DNA from: Gaiellasilicea sp963829845
GTDB taxonomy: Bacteria; Actinomycetota; Thermoleophilia; Gaiellales; Gaiellaceae
DNA length: 64,000 bases
Direction of reading: 5' to 3'
Assembly (NCBI GenBank): GCA_963829845.1
Contig: CAWHKD010000001.1
Location: 1 to 64,000, forward strand
The translations under genes were made by a program, and so were the position numbers. Within the stretch, counting starts at the first letter, position 1; the number at the start of each line of letters is the position of its first letter. Positions 31,770-40,131 of the stretch are shown one piece after another. The notes beneath the pieces are model-generated. The model saw nothing but the letters and a program-made list of their open reading frames with translations. It did not search any database and was not told the DNA's origin.

Positions 31770-33001
31770 AGATCGAACGACCGCGCGGCACACACGACAT
31801 CCTTCCCGCCGAGCAGCCACGGTGGCGGCGCGTGACCGGCGAGATGGAGCGGCTGACCGCGCTCTATGGCTACCGCCCGATCCAGACTCCGGTCTTCGAG
31901 GACACGGAGCTCTTCCTGCGCACGTCCGGGCAGGGATCGGACGTCGTCCAGAAGGAGATGTACACGTTCGCCGACCGCTCCGACAGGTCGCTGACGCTTC
32001 GCCCCGAGGGGACGGCGCCGATCGCCCGCGCCTACGTCGAGCACGGGCTGCACCGCGAGCCCCAGCCTCAGAAGCTCTACACGATCGGGCCGATGTACCG
32101 GTACGGCGCCCCCGGTCGCGGCCGCTACCGCGAGCACTGGCAGCTGTCGGTCGAGGCGATCGGCACCGACGACCCGGCGATCGACGCCGAGATCATCCAG
32201 CTCTACGACACGCTCCTGCGCCGGCTCGGGATCACCGCCTTCCGGCTGGAGCTGAACTCGATCGGCTGCCGCGAGTGCCGCCCAGCCTATGTCGAGCGGC
32301 TGACCGGGTGGCTCGCGGAACACACGGACGAGCTCGACGAGGAGGCGAAGCAGAAACTCGCGACGAGCCCGCTGCGCGTCTTCGATGTCAAGAACGAGCG
32401 GACGCGCGCCCTCCTCGCCGGCGCGCCGAGGATCGGCGATTCGCTCTGCGAGGCGTGCACGACGCACTTCGCCGCGGTTCGCGCCGACCTCGACGCGACT
32501 GGCGTCGCCTACGAACTCGTTCCGACGCTCGTCCGTGGCCTTGACTACTACTCGCGCACGACGTGGGAGTTCATCGGTTCGATGGAGAACGAGAACTCGA
32601 CCATCTCCGGCGGCGGCCGCTACGACTACCTGGTCGAGGAGATCGGTGGGCCGGCGACGCCCGGTGTCGGCTTCGGCGCCGGAATCGAGCGGCTGCTGAT
32701 CGCGATGGAGGAGGAAGGCGTGGCCGACGCCGACGTACCGAGCGTCGACGTGTTCATCGCTGTCGAGCCCGAGGTTCCACGCGAGCTCGTCCCGCCGCTG
32801 CTGAAGGGACTTCGGGACGACGGCATCGCTGCCGACGCCGACTACGCCGGTCGGTCGCTGAAGGGTCAGCTGACACAGGCGGGCCGCTCAGGAGCGCAGA
32901 CGACGGTGATCCTCCGTTCCGACGACGCGTTGATTCGCCGAGTGGGGGCTCAGGACGAACCGGTCGCCCACGGCGACGTTCTCGGCAGACTGTCGCGATG
33001 A
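31766..33001 (+). CDS. hisS: histidyl-tRNA synthetase
   Basis: Class II synthetase that charges tRNA-His. The 411-aa protein shows the N-terminal PRGTHDILP, motif 2 around LYTIGPMYRYGAPGRGRYREHWQLSVEAIG, the histidine-A boxes LVRGLDYYSRTTWEF and GGRYDYLVEEIGG, motif 3 GVGFGAGIERLLIAM, and an anticodon-binding domain after residue about 325. It is translationally coupled to the MBL gene before it and to aspS after it (ATGA overlap), so the two synthetases are made from one mRNA. Confidence 0.97.
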   Translation: MKIERPRGTHDILPAEQPRWRRVTGEMERLTALYGYRPIQTPVFEDTELFLRTSGQGSDVVQKEMYTFADRSDRSLTLRPEGTAPIARAYVEHGLHREPQPQKLYTIGPMYRYGAPGRGRYREHWQLSVEAIGTDDPAIDAEIIQLYDTLLRRLGITAFRLELNSIGCRECRPAYVERLTGWLAEHTDELDEEAKQKLATSPLRVFDVKNERTRALLAGAPRIGDSLCEACTTHFAAVRADLDATGVAYELVPTLVRGLDYYSRTTWEFIGSMENENSTISGGGRYDYLVEEIGGPATPGVGFGAGIERLLIAMEEEGVADADVPSVDVFIAVEPEVPRELVPPLLKGLRDDGIAADADYAGRSLKGQLTQAGRSGAQTTVILRSDDALIRRVGAQDEPVAHGDVLGRLSR

Positions 33002-34740
33002 CGACGTGGCGCACCCACATGGCGGGCGAGCCGACCAGGGAGCTCGTCGGCGAGCAGTTGACGCTCGCAGGCTGGGTGGCACGCCGCCGCGACCACGGCG
33101 GCTTGATCTTCGTCGACCTCCGCGACCGCAGCGGGATCACGCAGCTCGTGATCAATCCGGAGCTCGGGCCCGAGGCCGCCGAGCTCGCGCACCAGATCCG
33201 GAACGAGTTCGTCCTGCGCGCCGAGGGGACGCTCGTCGCGCGGAGCCCTGAGACGGTCAACCCGAACATGCCGACCGGCGAGGTCGAGCTCCAGGTGGAG
33301 ACGCTCGAGATCGTCAGCCGCTCGACGCCCCTGCCGTTCCAGCTCGACGAGGAGAACGTCGACGAGACGCTGCGCCTGCGGCACCGCTGGCTCGACCTGC
33401 GCCGCGAGAAGCTGCAGCGGAACATCACGCTGCGCGCGCAGATGGTTGGGATCATCCGCCGCGAGATGGAGGCCGCAGGATTTCTCGACATCCAGACGCC
33501 GATTCTGTTCAAGCCGACGCCCGAGGGCGCGCGCGACTTCGTCGTCCCCGCCCGGCTGCAGAGGGGGCGCTTCTACGCGCTGCCGCAGAGTCCGCAGATC
33601 CTGAAGCAGCTGACGATGGTGGCCGGCTTCGACCGCTACTACCAGATCGCGATCTGCTTCCGGGACGAGGATCTCCGTGCCGACCGCGTCCAGGAGATCA
33701 CGCAGCTCGACGTCGAGATGAGCTTCCCCGACCAGGAGTTCCTCTACGCGACGATGGAGCAGATGTACGCGCGGATCTGGCGCGAGTGCCTCGGGATCGA
33801 GATCGAGACGCCGTTCCCGCGGATGACCTTCGCCGAGGCCGACTTGCGCTTCGGCACCGACAAGCCGGACACGCGCTTCGCGTTGGAGATCGAGGACGCG
33901 ACCGAGATCACCCGTGCGTCCGAGTTCGGCGTCTTCAAGAATGCCGAGGCTGTGCGCTTCCTGCGCGTGCCGCAGGCGTACTCCCGCAGCGATCTCGCGA
34001 AGCTCGAGGAGCTCGCGAAGGAGTGGGGGGCGAAGGGGCTCGCGTATCTCGTCTTCGACGACGAGGGAGAAGTGCGCTCGCCGATCGCGAAGTTCTTGTC
34101 CGAGGCGGAGTTGGCGCACTTCCGCAGCGACCCCGGATCGACCGTGCTCTTCGCTGCGGACAGCCGGCCGGCAACGTCGCGCGTGCTCGGTGCGCTGCGC
34201 AGCCATGTGGGCGAGGAGCTGCGTCTGATCGACGAGGCGGCGTTCACGTTCCTCTGGGTCTACGACTTCCCGATGTTCGAGCGCGACGAGGACGAGGGCC
34301 GCTGGACGGCGGTGCACCACCCGTTCACCCGGCCGACGGACGACTGGAAGAACTCGTTCGCCGACGACACCGAGCACGCGCTCGCACATGCGTACGACCT
34401 GATCGTGAACGGCAACGAGCTCGGCGGCGGCAGCTTCAGGATCCACGAGCCCGAGATCCAGGCGCAGGTGTTCGAGCTGCTCGGGATGAGCGAGGCCGAG
34501 CAACGGTCGAAGTTCGGCTTCCTGCTGGACGCGCTCGGGATGGGAGCGCCGCCGATGGGCGGGATCGCACTCGGGATCGACCGGATGACGATGGTCCTCG
34601 CCGGGGAGCCCAATCTCCGCGATGTGATCGCGTTTCCGAAGAACCAGGCCGGGATCGACCCGATGAGCGGCGCTCCGTCCGAGGTGACGCAGGAACAGCT
34701 GGAAGAGCTCGGAATACAGCTCGTCGAGCAACCGAATTGA
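32998..34740 (+). CDS. aspS: aspartyl-tRNA synthetase
   Basis: A 580-aa class II synthetase of the bacterial type: an N-terminal OB anticodon-binding domain (LAGWVARRRDHGGLIFVDLRDRSG), motif 2 (YQIAICFRDEDLRADRVQEITQLD), the large bacterial GAD insertion (residues about 285-420), and motif 3 (GGIALGIDRMTMVLAG). The C-terminal block is RDVIAFPKNQAG. Whether it is discriminating or also mischarges tRNA-Asn cannot be settled by eye; gatCAB is not in the window. The ATG overlaps the hisS stop. Confidence 0.97.
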   Translation: MTTWRTHMAGEPTRELVGEQLTLAGWVARRRDHGGLIFVDLRDRSGITQLVINPELGPEAAELAHQIRNEFVLRAEGTLVARSPETVNPNMPTGEVELQVETLEIVSRSTPLPFQLDEENVDETLRLRHRWLDLRREKLQRNITLRAQMVGIIRREMEAAGFLDIQTPILFKPTPEGARDFVVPARLQRGRFYALPQSPQILKQLTMVAGFDRYYQIAICFRDEDLRADRVQEITQLDVEMSFPDQEFLYATMEQMYARIWRECLGIEIETPFPRMTFAEADLRFGTDKPDTRFALEIEDATEITRASEFGVFKNAEAVRFLRVPQAYSRSDLAKLEELAKEWGAKGLAYLVFDDEGEVRSPIAKFLSEAELAHFRSDPGSTVLFAADSRPATSRVLGALRSHVGEELRLIDEAAFTFLWVYDFPMFERDEDEGRWTAVHHPFTRPTDDWKNSFADDTEHALAHAYDLIVNGNELGGGSFRIHEPEIQAQVFELLGMSEAEQRSKFGFLLDALGMGAPPMGGIALGIDRMTMVLAGEPNLRDVIAFPKNQAGIDPMSGAPSEVTQEQLEELGIQLVEQPN

Positions 34741-34827
34741 AGTTTTCCGTTCGATAGCCGATGAAGACGGCATACTTCCGGCGAGCCGCGCCGCGGCCTG
34801 CCTAGCGAACCCAGAAAGCGAAGGACC

Positions 34828-35709
34828 ATGTCGTCAGGTGAGTCAGAGCGTTCCGCAGGGCTGACTGCACTCCCGAGTGTGGATCAACTTCAGCGTGCCG
34901 GCGACGGCTACGAGGAGCAGAGCGTCCGCGAAGCGTTCGATGCCTTCCGGCGCCACACCGCCCAGCTGCAGGCCCAACTGCGGGTCCTCCAGGCGGCGCG
35001 CAAGACTGTGGACGTCGGTGCGACGGGCCACGCCGTGCGCATGGACTCACTCCATCTGATCCGGGCCGCGGCCGAGTTCGCCGACACGCTCGAGCGTGAC
35101 GCGCAGGCGGCGTCGGCATCACAGGTGCAGCGCACCGAAGAGGAGGTGCGGGCGAAGCAGCTCCAGCTGCAGGAGCGCGAGGCCGAAATCGAGCGCTACC
35201 GCACCGAGTCGGAGCGCCAGCGCGCCGAGATCGTGAACGCGGCGAAGGCGGAGTCGCGCGACCTCCTGACGAAGTCGAAGGCGGACGCGACGCGTGAGCT
35301 GCGCGAGGCGGAGACACGCGGCAACCGGCTGCTCGAGCAGTCGCGGCACCAGGCGACCGAGCTGACGAACTCGGCCAGGGCCGAGGTCGAGCAGACGCTC
35401 GAGTGGGCTCGCGCTCAGGCGACGGCCGTGATGGCGCGCGCCCAGAAGGGAGCCGAGCAGTTGCTGACAGCGGCGGGCCTCGGTGAGCCTGCGATCGCCC
35501 GGGTGGTCCAGTCGATCATCGATGCCAACGAAAGCGAGATCGCACGCAGTGGTGCCTCCGCGCCGGCTTCGACGCGGCCCGCGGAGGCGGTCGCCGCCGA
35601 GCCCGACGTGGACGACGAGCCGGCCGCTCCCCCTGTGACGCCGACCGCCGACGCCGAGCAGGCGCTGGAGGAACCGGCCGAGGGCGGCGAGCCCGAGCAC
35701 GAGCAGTAG
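34828..35709 (+). CDS. DivIVA-like coiled-coil protein
   Basis: A 293-aa protein dominated by coiled coil from about residue 25 to 225 (QREAEIERYRTESERQRAEIVNAAKAESRD and similar heptads), with an acidic Pro/Ala-rich tail after residue 235. The Ala/Glu/Arg-rich helical body resembles the C-terminal half of actinobacterial DivIVA/Wag31-type proteins that mark cell poles and septa, but the N-terminal DivIVA domain (with its Phe/Arg membrane-binding loop) is not evident. The next two genes encode a Pro/Glu-rich protein and an RlpA-like protein, which suggests an envelope or division role. AAGGA precedes the ATG. Confidence 0.65.
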   Translation: MSSGESERSAGLTALPSVDQLQRAGDGYEEQSVREAFDAFRRHTAQLQAQLRVLQAARKTVDVGATGHAVRMDSLHLIRAAAEFADTLERDAQAASASQVQRTEEEVRAKQLQLQEREAEIERYRTESERQRAEIVNAAKAESRDLLTKSKADATRELREAETRGNRLLEQSRHQATELTNSARAEVEQTLEWARAQATAVMARAQKGAEQLLTAAGLGEPAIARVVQSIIDANESEIARSGASAPASTRPAEAVAAEPDVDDEPAAPPVTPTADAEQALEEPAEGGEPEHEQ

Positions 35710-35718
35710 GCGGCGCCC

Positions 35719-36384
35719 GTGCTCGGTCGCCTCTGGCCGCGCTTCCTCTCCCGGCGGACCCGGAGCGCGGACGGCAGCGAAGTCGTCGGCGCACACGTGG
35801 AGGAGACCGTGCCCGTGGACGAGCCCACGAGCGCCATCGTTGCCGGCCGCGCCGGCGACCGGCCGCCGCGGCCGGAGGAGGACGAGACCTGGCTCGACCT
35901 CGCGCCGGCAGCCTCCGGGCCGGCGGCGATCGAGACCGCGCCGGAGGTTGTCGAGCTCGAGCCCGAACCGGGGCCGGAACCGGAACACGAGCCGGAGCCG
36001 ACTCCCACGGCCGAGCCCCAGCCTGCCGAGCCACAACCCAACGGTAAGGAAGCCGAAGCTGCCGCACCGGAGCCGGAGCCCGAGCCGATTGCTGCGGCAC
36101 CGCAGCTCGTCTCGGTGCCCGAGCCGGAGCCGGAGCCCGAGCCGGAACCCGAGCCCGTCATCGCGTCGCTGCCGCTCCCCGTCCAGGCGCAGGAGTGGAA
36201 CCTCTGGGAGCTCGAGCGCCTGACGCGTGAGCGGGGCGGCGAGGACCCGGCCCGCGACGTCGAATGGAGCTACCTCGTCGTCTACCTGCGCGACTTCGCC
36301 CGCCCCGACGGCACGCTTCCGACCGATTTCGACGGGCTCGTGCGTGAGTCGTTCGGCGAGCTGATCGCCACCCGCGCGCAGTGA
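35719..36384 (+). CDS. Pro/Glu-rich protein with EPEP repeats
   Basis: A 221-aa protein with a short basic N-terminus, a central low-complexity region (residues about 75-155) with many Glu-Pro dipeptides in runs such as EPEPEPEPEP, and an ordered C-terminal part (WNLWELERLTRERGGEDPARDVEWSYLVVYLRDFARPDG) that may be a small helical domain. EP repeats form stiff extended rods as in TonB-like linkers. No signal peptide is visible. It starts 9 bp after the coiled-coil gene and overlaps the next start by 4 bases. The function is unknown. Confidence 0.65.
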   Translation: MLGRLWPRFLSRRTRSADGSEVVGAHVEETVPVDEPTSAIVAGRAGDRPPRPEEDETWLDLAPAASGPAAIETAPEVVELEPEPGPEPEHEPEPTPTAEPQPAEPQPNGKEAEAAAPEPEPEPIAAAPQLVSVPEPEPEPEPEPEPVIASLPLPVQAQEWNLWELERLTRERGGEDPARDVEWSYLVVYLRDFARPDGTLPTDFDGLVRESFGELIATRAQ

Positions 36385-36806
36385 CCCTCAGTGTGCTGCA
36401 GCGGTCGGTCGCGCTCGCCGCGGTCGCACTCCTTGCCGCTGTTGCCGCCCTTGCCCTCAGCAGGGAGACGAGCGGCGACGACGCCGGCCCGGGTGACGCG
36501 AGCCCGGTGACGGTTGCGGAAACCGGCTGGTACACCGCGCTCGCCGGCTCCCGCGGCGCCCCGCGCGACGCCGAACGGACGACCTGCCGGCGGGTGCTCA
36601 CGCCCCGCTCGCTCGGCATCAGCCATCCCGTGCTCCCCTGCGGCGTGAAGGTCTACATCGCGTACGGCGGCACCGAGGTCCTGACAGAGGTGATCGACTC
36701 GCGCCTGAAGCGGCAGGGCAGGCAGTTCGAGTTGACCGAGGCGCTCGCGCAGCGCCTCGGCATCGACGGGACTCAGCAGATCCGCTGGCGGTTCGCGAGG
36801 GCTTAG
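36381..36806 (+). CDS. exported RlpA-like double-psi beta-barrel protein
   Basis: A 141-aa protein with an N-terminal signal segment (residues about 8-27, AVALLAAVAALAL) and a DPBB domain: residues 45-141 include VAETGWYTALAG, ISHPVLPCGVKVYIAY, VLTEVIDSR and FELTEALAQRLGIDGTQQIRWRF, the core of RlpA/expansin-like barrels. RlpA proteins act on or bind peptidoglycan. The usual catalytic Asp/His pair is not complete to my eye, so binding is safer than enzyme activity. The GTG overlaps the upstream stop. It is the last gene of the envelope module. Confidence 0.75.
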   Translation: MTLSVLQRSVALAAVALLAAVAALALSRETSGDDAGPGDASPVTVAETGWYTALAGSRGAPRDAERTTCRRVLTPRSLGISHPVLPCGVKVYIAYGGTEVLTEVIDSRLKRQGRQFELTEALAQRLGIDGTQQIRWRFARA

Positions 36807-36816
36807 CCGTCGCATG

Positions 36817-36867
36817 CCCGAAATCCGCAGAAGCGGATTCCGGGCGCGCAAACCCCTAAAGGGTTGC
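36817..36867 (+). repeat. structured intergenic repeat P, copy 1
   Basis: Hairpin with stem CCCGAAATCCGC / GCGGATTCCGGG (one mismatch) and loop AGAA, followed after 15 nt by CCCTAAAGG within a second small hairpin (AACCC / GGGTT). Same organisation as copies at 37069 and 47261. Confidence 0.7.
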
Positions 36868-37068
36868 CGGTCGTCCACTCAATGGCACTAGAATGGTCCT
36901 GCTCGACCCTGTACGTGGCCTTGCGCGTAAACGTGAACCAACGCTCACGTGAAGGGAGCCTGGGTCCGGTCTAGACCTCACCCGTCGACGTCCGGCACGG
37001 CACCCACCTGGTTCAGCCAGGTTCGCATCGGCGCAAGGAAGCATCGGCAGGGTGGAGCAGCTTTATCG
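36868..37068. other. stretch between repeat copies, no gene recognised
   Basis: About 200 bp with no convincing open frame. A GCGCAAGGAAGCA run at 37031 recalls the SRP RNA tip but lacks the supporting stem. Confidence 0.35.
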
Positions 37069-37126
37069 GCGCAAGATCGGGATCCGCAGAAGCGGATCCC
37101 GATCGCGCTAAGACCCCTAAAGGGTC
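37069..37126 (+). repeat. structured intergenic repeat P, copy 2
   Basis: A perfect 13-bp stem GATCGGGATCCGC / GCGGATCCCGATC with loop AGAA (37075-37104), then GACCC / GGGTC enclosing CTAAA (37112-37126). CCCTAAAGG lies 17 nt after GCGGAT. It lies 46 bp before the mnmA start and could act on that mRNA or end the upstream transcript. Confidence 0.75.
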
Positions 37127-37159
37127 GGCCCGCCTCCCAAAACCAGAGGGCCGAGCCGC

Positions 37160-37165
37160 TAGCCT
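37160..37165 (+). promoter_or_regulatory. putative -10 hexamer (TAGCCT)
   Basis: 6 nt before the ATG of mnmA (37172), no Shine-Dalgarno sequence. Confidence 0.4.
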
Positions 37166-37171
37166 GGCTTC

Positions 37172-38431
37172 ATGGTTGAGGCATTCGGAGATTCTGTACG
37201 CGGCGAGGAGTTCGCCTTCGTGCGACTCGTCGTCGACGGCGACCGGATCGTCGAGGCCGACGCGCCCGGGCTGTCCCGGCCGCTCGCCGGCCTGACGCTG
37301 CTCGAGGCGGCGGCCGTGCCCGGCGAGACGCTCGCGGCCGACGCGCTCGCGAACGCGCTTGCGCAGGTGTTCGGGGCCGAGCCCGACCCCGATCGGGTCG
37401 CCGTCGCGATGAGCGGCGGGGTCGACAGTGCGGTCGCTCTGCTGAGGGCCGGGCCGAACGCGATCGGCGTGACGCTCCGCCTGTGGCTCGACCCTGCGGG
37501 GCCGGACTCGGAGCGGGCGTGCTGCTCCCCGGAGGCCGTGATCGACGCGCGCGAGACCTGTCACGGGCTCGGGCTGCCCCACGTCACGCTCGACCTGCGC
37601 GAGGGGTTCCGCCGCGCCGTCGTCGACCCGTTCGTCGCCTCGTACGCGTGTGGTGAGACACCGAATCCGTGCGGACGCTGCAACGGGGAGTTCCGCTTCA
37701 CCGAGCTGCTCAACTTCACCGACCGCGCAGGCGCGGCCGCGCTCTGGACCGGCCACTACGCCCGCATCGTCGAGCGCGACGCGCGGAGGTTGCTCGCCCG
37801 CGCGGCAGACCCGGACAAGGATCAGTCCTACATGCTCGCGCCGCTCGATCCGGCGCGCCTCGAGCGGGTTGGATTCCCTCTCGGCGAACAGACGAAGGCG
37901 GAGACCCGCAACGAGGCAGCGGCCGCCGGCCTCGGCGTCGCGGAGCGGCGCGAGAGCCAGGAGGCGTGCTTTCTCGCGGGCGGCGACTACCGGGCCTTCC
38001 TCGAGCGGCAGGGGCTCGAGCAGGCCGAGGGCTCGATCGTCGACGAGGACGGGACCGAGCTCGGCCGGCACGAGGGCGTCTGGCGCTACACCCCTGGGCA
38101 GCGTCGCGGGATCGGCGTCGCTGCAGCCGAGCCGCTCTACGCGCTGCGCTCGGACGTGGCTACCAACACGCTCGTTGTGGGGCCGCGCGGATCGCTTGCC
38201 TGCTCCGCGGTCGAGGTCCGCGGCGCCCTGTACGCGCCGGCGGGGGATGTCGAGGCGAAGCTGCGCTACCGCTCGCCGGCGCTGCCCGCGCGTGTGACCG
38301 AGACGGCGACCGGATTCACGCTCGAGCTCGCCGAGCCCGCCTACGGCGTCGCACCTGGCCAGATCGCGGTGCTCTACGACGACGACGCGGTGGTCGGTTG
38401 CGGCGTGGTGTCGTCTGCGACGCGCAATTAG
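37172..38431 (+). CDS. mnmA: tRNA-specific 2-thiouridylase with N-terminal extension
   Basis: Makes the 2-thiouridine at the wobble base of tRNA-Lys, -Glu and -Gln. The P-loop-type motif SGGVDS is at residues 81-86. The active cysteines are present in NPCGRCNGEF and ESQEACFLAGG, and a C-terminal barrel with TPGQRRGIGV follows. Family proteins usually reach SGGVDS within about the first 15 residues; here about 75 extra residues precede it, starting FAFVRLVVDGDRIVEADAPG, which look faintly like a NifU/IscU-type scaffold without its cysteines. The total of 419 aa is long for the family. The extension may help sulfur delivery, but that is inference. Confidence 0.93.
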   Translation: MVEAFGDSVRGEEFAFVRLVVDGDRIVEADAPGLSRPLAGLTLLEAAAVPGETLAADALANALAQVFGAEPDPDRVAVAMSGGVDSAVALLRAGPNAIGVTLRLWLDPAGPDSERACCSPEAVIDARETCHGLGLPHVTLDLREGFRRAVVDPFVASYACGETPNPCGRCNGEFRFTELLNFTDRAGAAALWTGHYARIVERDARRLLARAADPDKDQSYMLAPLDPARLERVGFPLGEQTKAETRNEAAAAGLGVAERRESQEACFLAGGDYRAFLERQGLEQAEGSIVDEDGTELGRHEGVWRYTPGQRRGIGVAAAEPLYALRSDVATNTLVVGPRGSLACSAVEVRGALYAPAGDVEAKLRYRSPALPARVTETATGFTLELAEPAYGVAPGQIAVLYDDDAVVGCGVVSSATRN

Positions 38432-38434
38432 GAT
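38429..38434 (+). promoter_or_regulatory. putative -10 hexamer (TAGGAT)
   Basis: 6 nt before the GTG at 38441, overlapping the mnmA stop codon. Confidence 0.4.
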
Positions 38435-38440
38435 GCTCGC

Positions 38441-38908
38441 GTGCAGCTTCTAGCCGCCACCGCGGGGGAGATCGCCGACTACGCCCTAGCCGTCTTCCTC
38501 ATCGCCACCGGTCTCACCCTCGCGTATGCATTCGTGCGCCTGGGCGGAACCTTCGCGCGCCTTTCTTCGTTCATCAAGGGAACGGAACGCGAATTGATGC
38601 CCGTCATCCACAAGGTCGGCGAGAGCGTCGACAAGGTGAACGGGCAACTGGACAAGGTGGATCAGGTGACGGACAGCGCAGTGGACATGGCGGACAGCGC
38701 GGACACAGCGGTACGGGCCGTGAGCATGGCGATCACGCGCCCCGTGCAGAAGATCGCCGGCTTTGCCGCGGGTCTGACGCACGGCGCCGCGACGTTCAAG
38801 GCCCGTCGCAGCTTCGGCGAGGCCGTCCAGAGCGCGAAGGAAGCAGCCGCACGGCGTGAGCGAGACCTCGAAGAGGAACTTCGCGCCGCCGACACCGGCA
38901 CGACTTGA
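38441..38908 (+). CDS. DUF948-type membrane protein
   Basis: A 155-aa protein with an N-terminal transmembrane helix (residues about 14-33, ALAVFLIATGLTLAYAFVRLG) followed by an amphipathic coiled-coil region with repeated DKV and DSA turns (VGESVDKVNGQLDKVDQVTD), the DUF948 pattern. Such proteins are often found near general stress sigma genes, and here it is coupled by a 1-base overlap to the RsbW-like gene and then a SigF-type sigma. The role is unknown. Confidence 0.82.
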   Translation: MQLLAATAGEIADYALAVFLIATGLTLAYAFVRLGGTFARLSSFIKGTERELMPVIHKVGESVDKVNGQLDKVDQVTDSAVDMADSADTAVRAVSMAITRPVQKIAGFAAGLTHGAATFKARRSFGEAVQSAKEAAARRERDLEEELRAADTGTT

Positions 38909-39309
38909 TGGAGACGCAGGTGCTCGACACCGTCGAGATCACGATTCCGCGCGAACGCGACTTCTCGATCATCGCCGAGTTGGTCATCGGCGGGATCGCA
39001 GCGCGGCACGACCTCACGCTCGAGGCGCTCGACGACCTGCAGCTCGCGCTCGGGTCGCTGCTCGAGCATGACGAGGACGGCGACGGGGAGATCAGCGTGC
39101 TGCTTCGGGTCGGCGGCGGCTCGATCGACGTCTCGGTGGGGCCTGTCGGCGAGCGCACCCTCGCCGAGCTTGAACGCGAACCCGGCGAGACTCTCGGCCT
39201 CCGCCGGCTGCTCGACTCGACCGTCGACGACGCGAGCGTGAGCGAGCGCAGTGGTGGCGCGTGGGTCGACCTGCGCAAGGGATTCCCGCCCGCGGAGCCG
39301 CGGGCATGA
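38908..39309 (+). CDS. degenerate RsbW/SpoIIAB-like anti-sigma protein
   Basis: A 133-aa protein in the position of an anti-sigma kinase, directly before a SigF-type sigma. It reads as a GHKL fold with a start like RDFSIIAELVIGGIAARHDL and a DLQLALGSLLEHDEDG helix. In RsbW the equivalent helix carries the N-box Glu and Asn (AVSEACTNAVQHA); here Gly and Leu replace them, and the DxGxG box is absent as well. It may bind the sigma factor without kinase activity. The ATG overlaps the stop of the DUF948 gene, and its own stop overlaps the sigma start. Confidence 0.7.
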   Translation: METQVLDTVEITIPRERDFSIIAELVIGGIAARHDLTLEALDDLQLALGSLLEHDEDGDGEISVLLRVGGGSIDVSVGPVGERTLAELEREPGETLGLRRLLDSTVDDASVSERSGGAWVDLRKGFPPAEPRA

Positions 39310-40085
39310 CGCGCGCCTCCGACAAGGCGCTGCTGCGTCGCTACCACGAGCAGGGCGACCTCGCCGCGCGCGAGCAGCTGATCGAGCAGTACCTCTCGCT
39401 CGTCCGCTCCCTCGCCCGCCGCTACGCCTACCGCGGCGAGCAGCTCGACGACCTCGTCCAGATCGGCTGCATCGGCCTGATCAAGGCGATCGACCGCTTC
39501 GACATCGACCGCGGCGTCGAGCTCACGACGTACGCGACGCCGAACATCATCGGCGAGATCAAGCGGCACTTCCGCGACAAGGGCTGGGCCGTCCGCGTCC
39601 CGCGCGGCCTCCAAGAGCTGAACGTCCAGCTCTCGAAGATCGTCGAGGACCAGACCGTCCAGCTCGGCCGCTCGCCGACGATTCCGGAGCTCGCCAAGGC
39701 CGCGGGCGTGGAGGAGGAGCTCGTGCTCGAGGCGCTCGAGTCGGGCCGCGCCTACACGTCGCTCTCGCTCTCGGCGGGCGGGTCCGATGAGGACGGCGAG
39801 CTCGATCCGCTCGAGTCGCTCGGAACCGAGGAGCACCAGTACTCGGTTTCGGAGGACCGCGCCGTGCTCGCGCCCGGCTTTCGCGTGCTCGACGAGCGCG
39901 AACGACGGATCCTCCACCTGCGCTTCTTCGACGGGCTGACGCAGAGCCAGATCGCCCAGCACGTCGGGATCTCGCAGATGCATGTCTCGCGCCTGATCCG
40001 GCGGGCGCTCGAGAAGATCCGCGACGAGATCGCGACCGACGAGCAGCTCGAGGCGATTCCGGCCCGGAAGCGCGCGGCGGGCTGA
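39306..40085 (+). CDS. SigF/SigB-family sigma factor
   Basis: A 259-aa group 3 sigma factor of the SigB/SigF/SpoIIG type. Region 2 is LVRSLARRYAYRGEQLDDLVQIGCIGLIKAIDRFD, region 3 (residues about 95-165) includes VRVPRGLQELNVQLSKI, and region 4 (about 195-245) has LDERERRILHLRFFDGLTQSQIAQHVGISQMHVSRLIRRAL. It follows an RsbW-like gene with ATGA overlap, as in partner-switching operons, though no anti-anti-sigma gene is nearby. It probably governs a general stress response. Confidence 0.94.
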   Translation: MTRASDKALLRRYHEQGDLAAREQLIEQYLSLVRSLARRYAYRGEQLDDLVQIGCIGLIKAIDRFDIDRGVELTTYATPNIIGEIKRHFRDKGWAVRVPRGLQELNVQLSKIVEDQTVQLGRSPTIPELAKAAGVEEELVLEALESGRAYTSLSLSAGGSDEDGELDPLESLGTEEHQYSVSEDRAVLAPGFRVLDERERRILHLRFFDGLTQSQIAQHVGISQMHVSRLIRRALEKIRDEIATDEQLEAIPARKRAAG

Positions 40086-40119
40086 GCCGGCGCCCAACGG
40101 CCGAACGCACCTCCCCACC

Positions 40120-40125
40120 TACAAT
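40120..40125 (+). promoter_or_regulatory. putative -10 hexamer (TACAAT)
   Basis: 6 nt before the GTG of alaS (40132); the best match to a consensus -10 among the leaderless-type sites in the window. Confidence 0.5.
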
Positions 40126-40131
40126 CCCAGC

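Noticed and set aside
36048..36170. EPEP coding run as a sequencing artefact
   Set aside because: The frame stays open, codons vary between repeats and an ordered C-terminal domain follows, so it reads as a real low-complexity linker.
37031..37043. SRP RNA (4.5S) suggested by GCGCAAGGAAGCA
   Set aside because: The flanking bases do not form the required stem and asymmetric loop.
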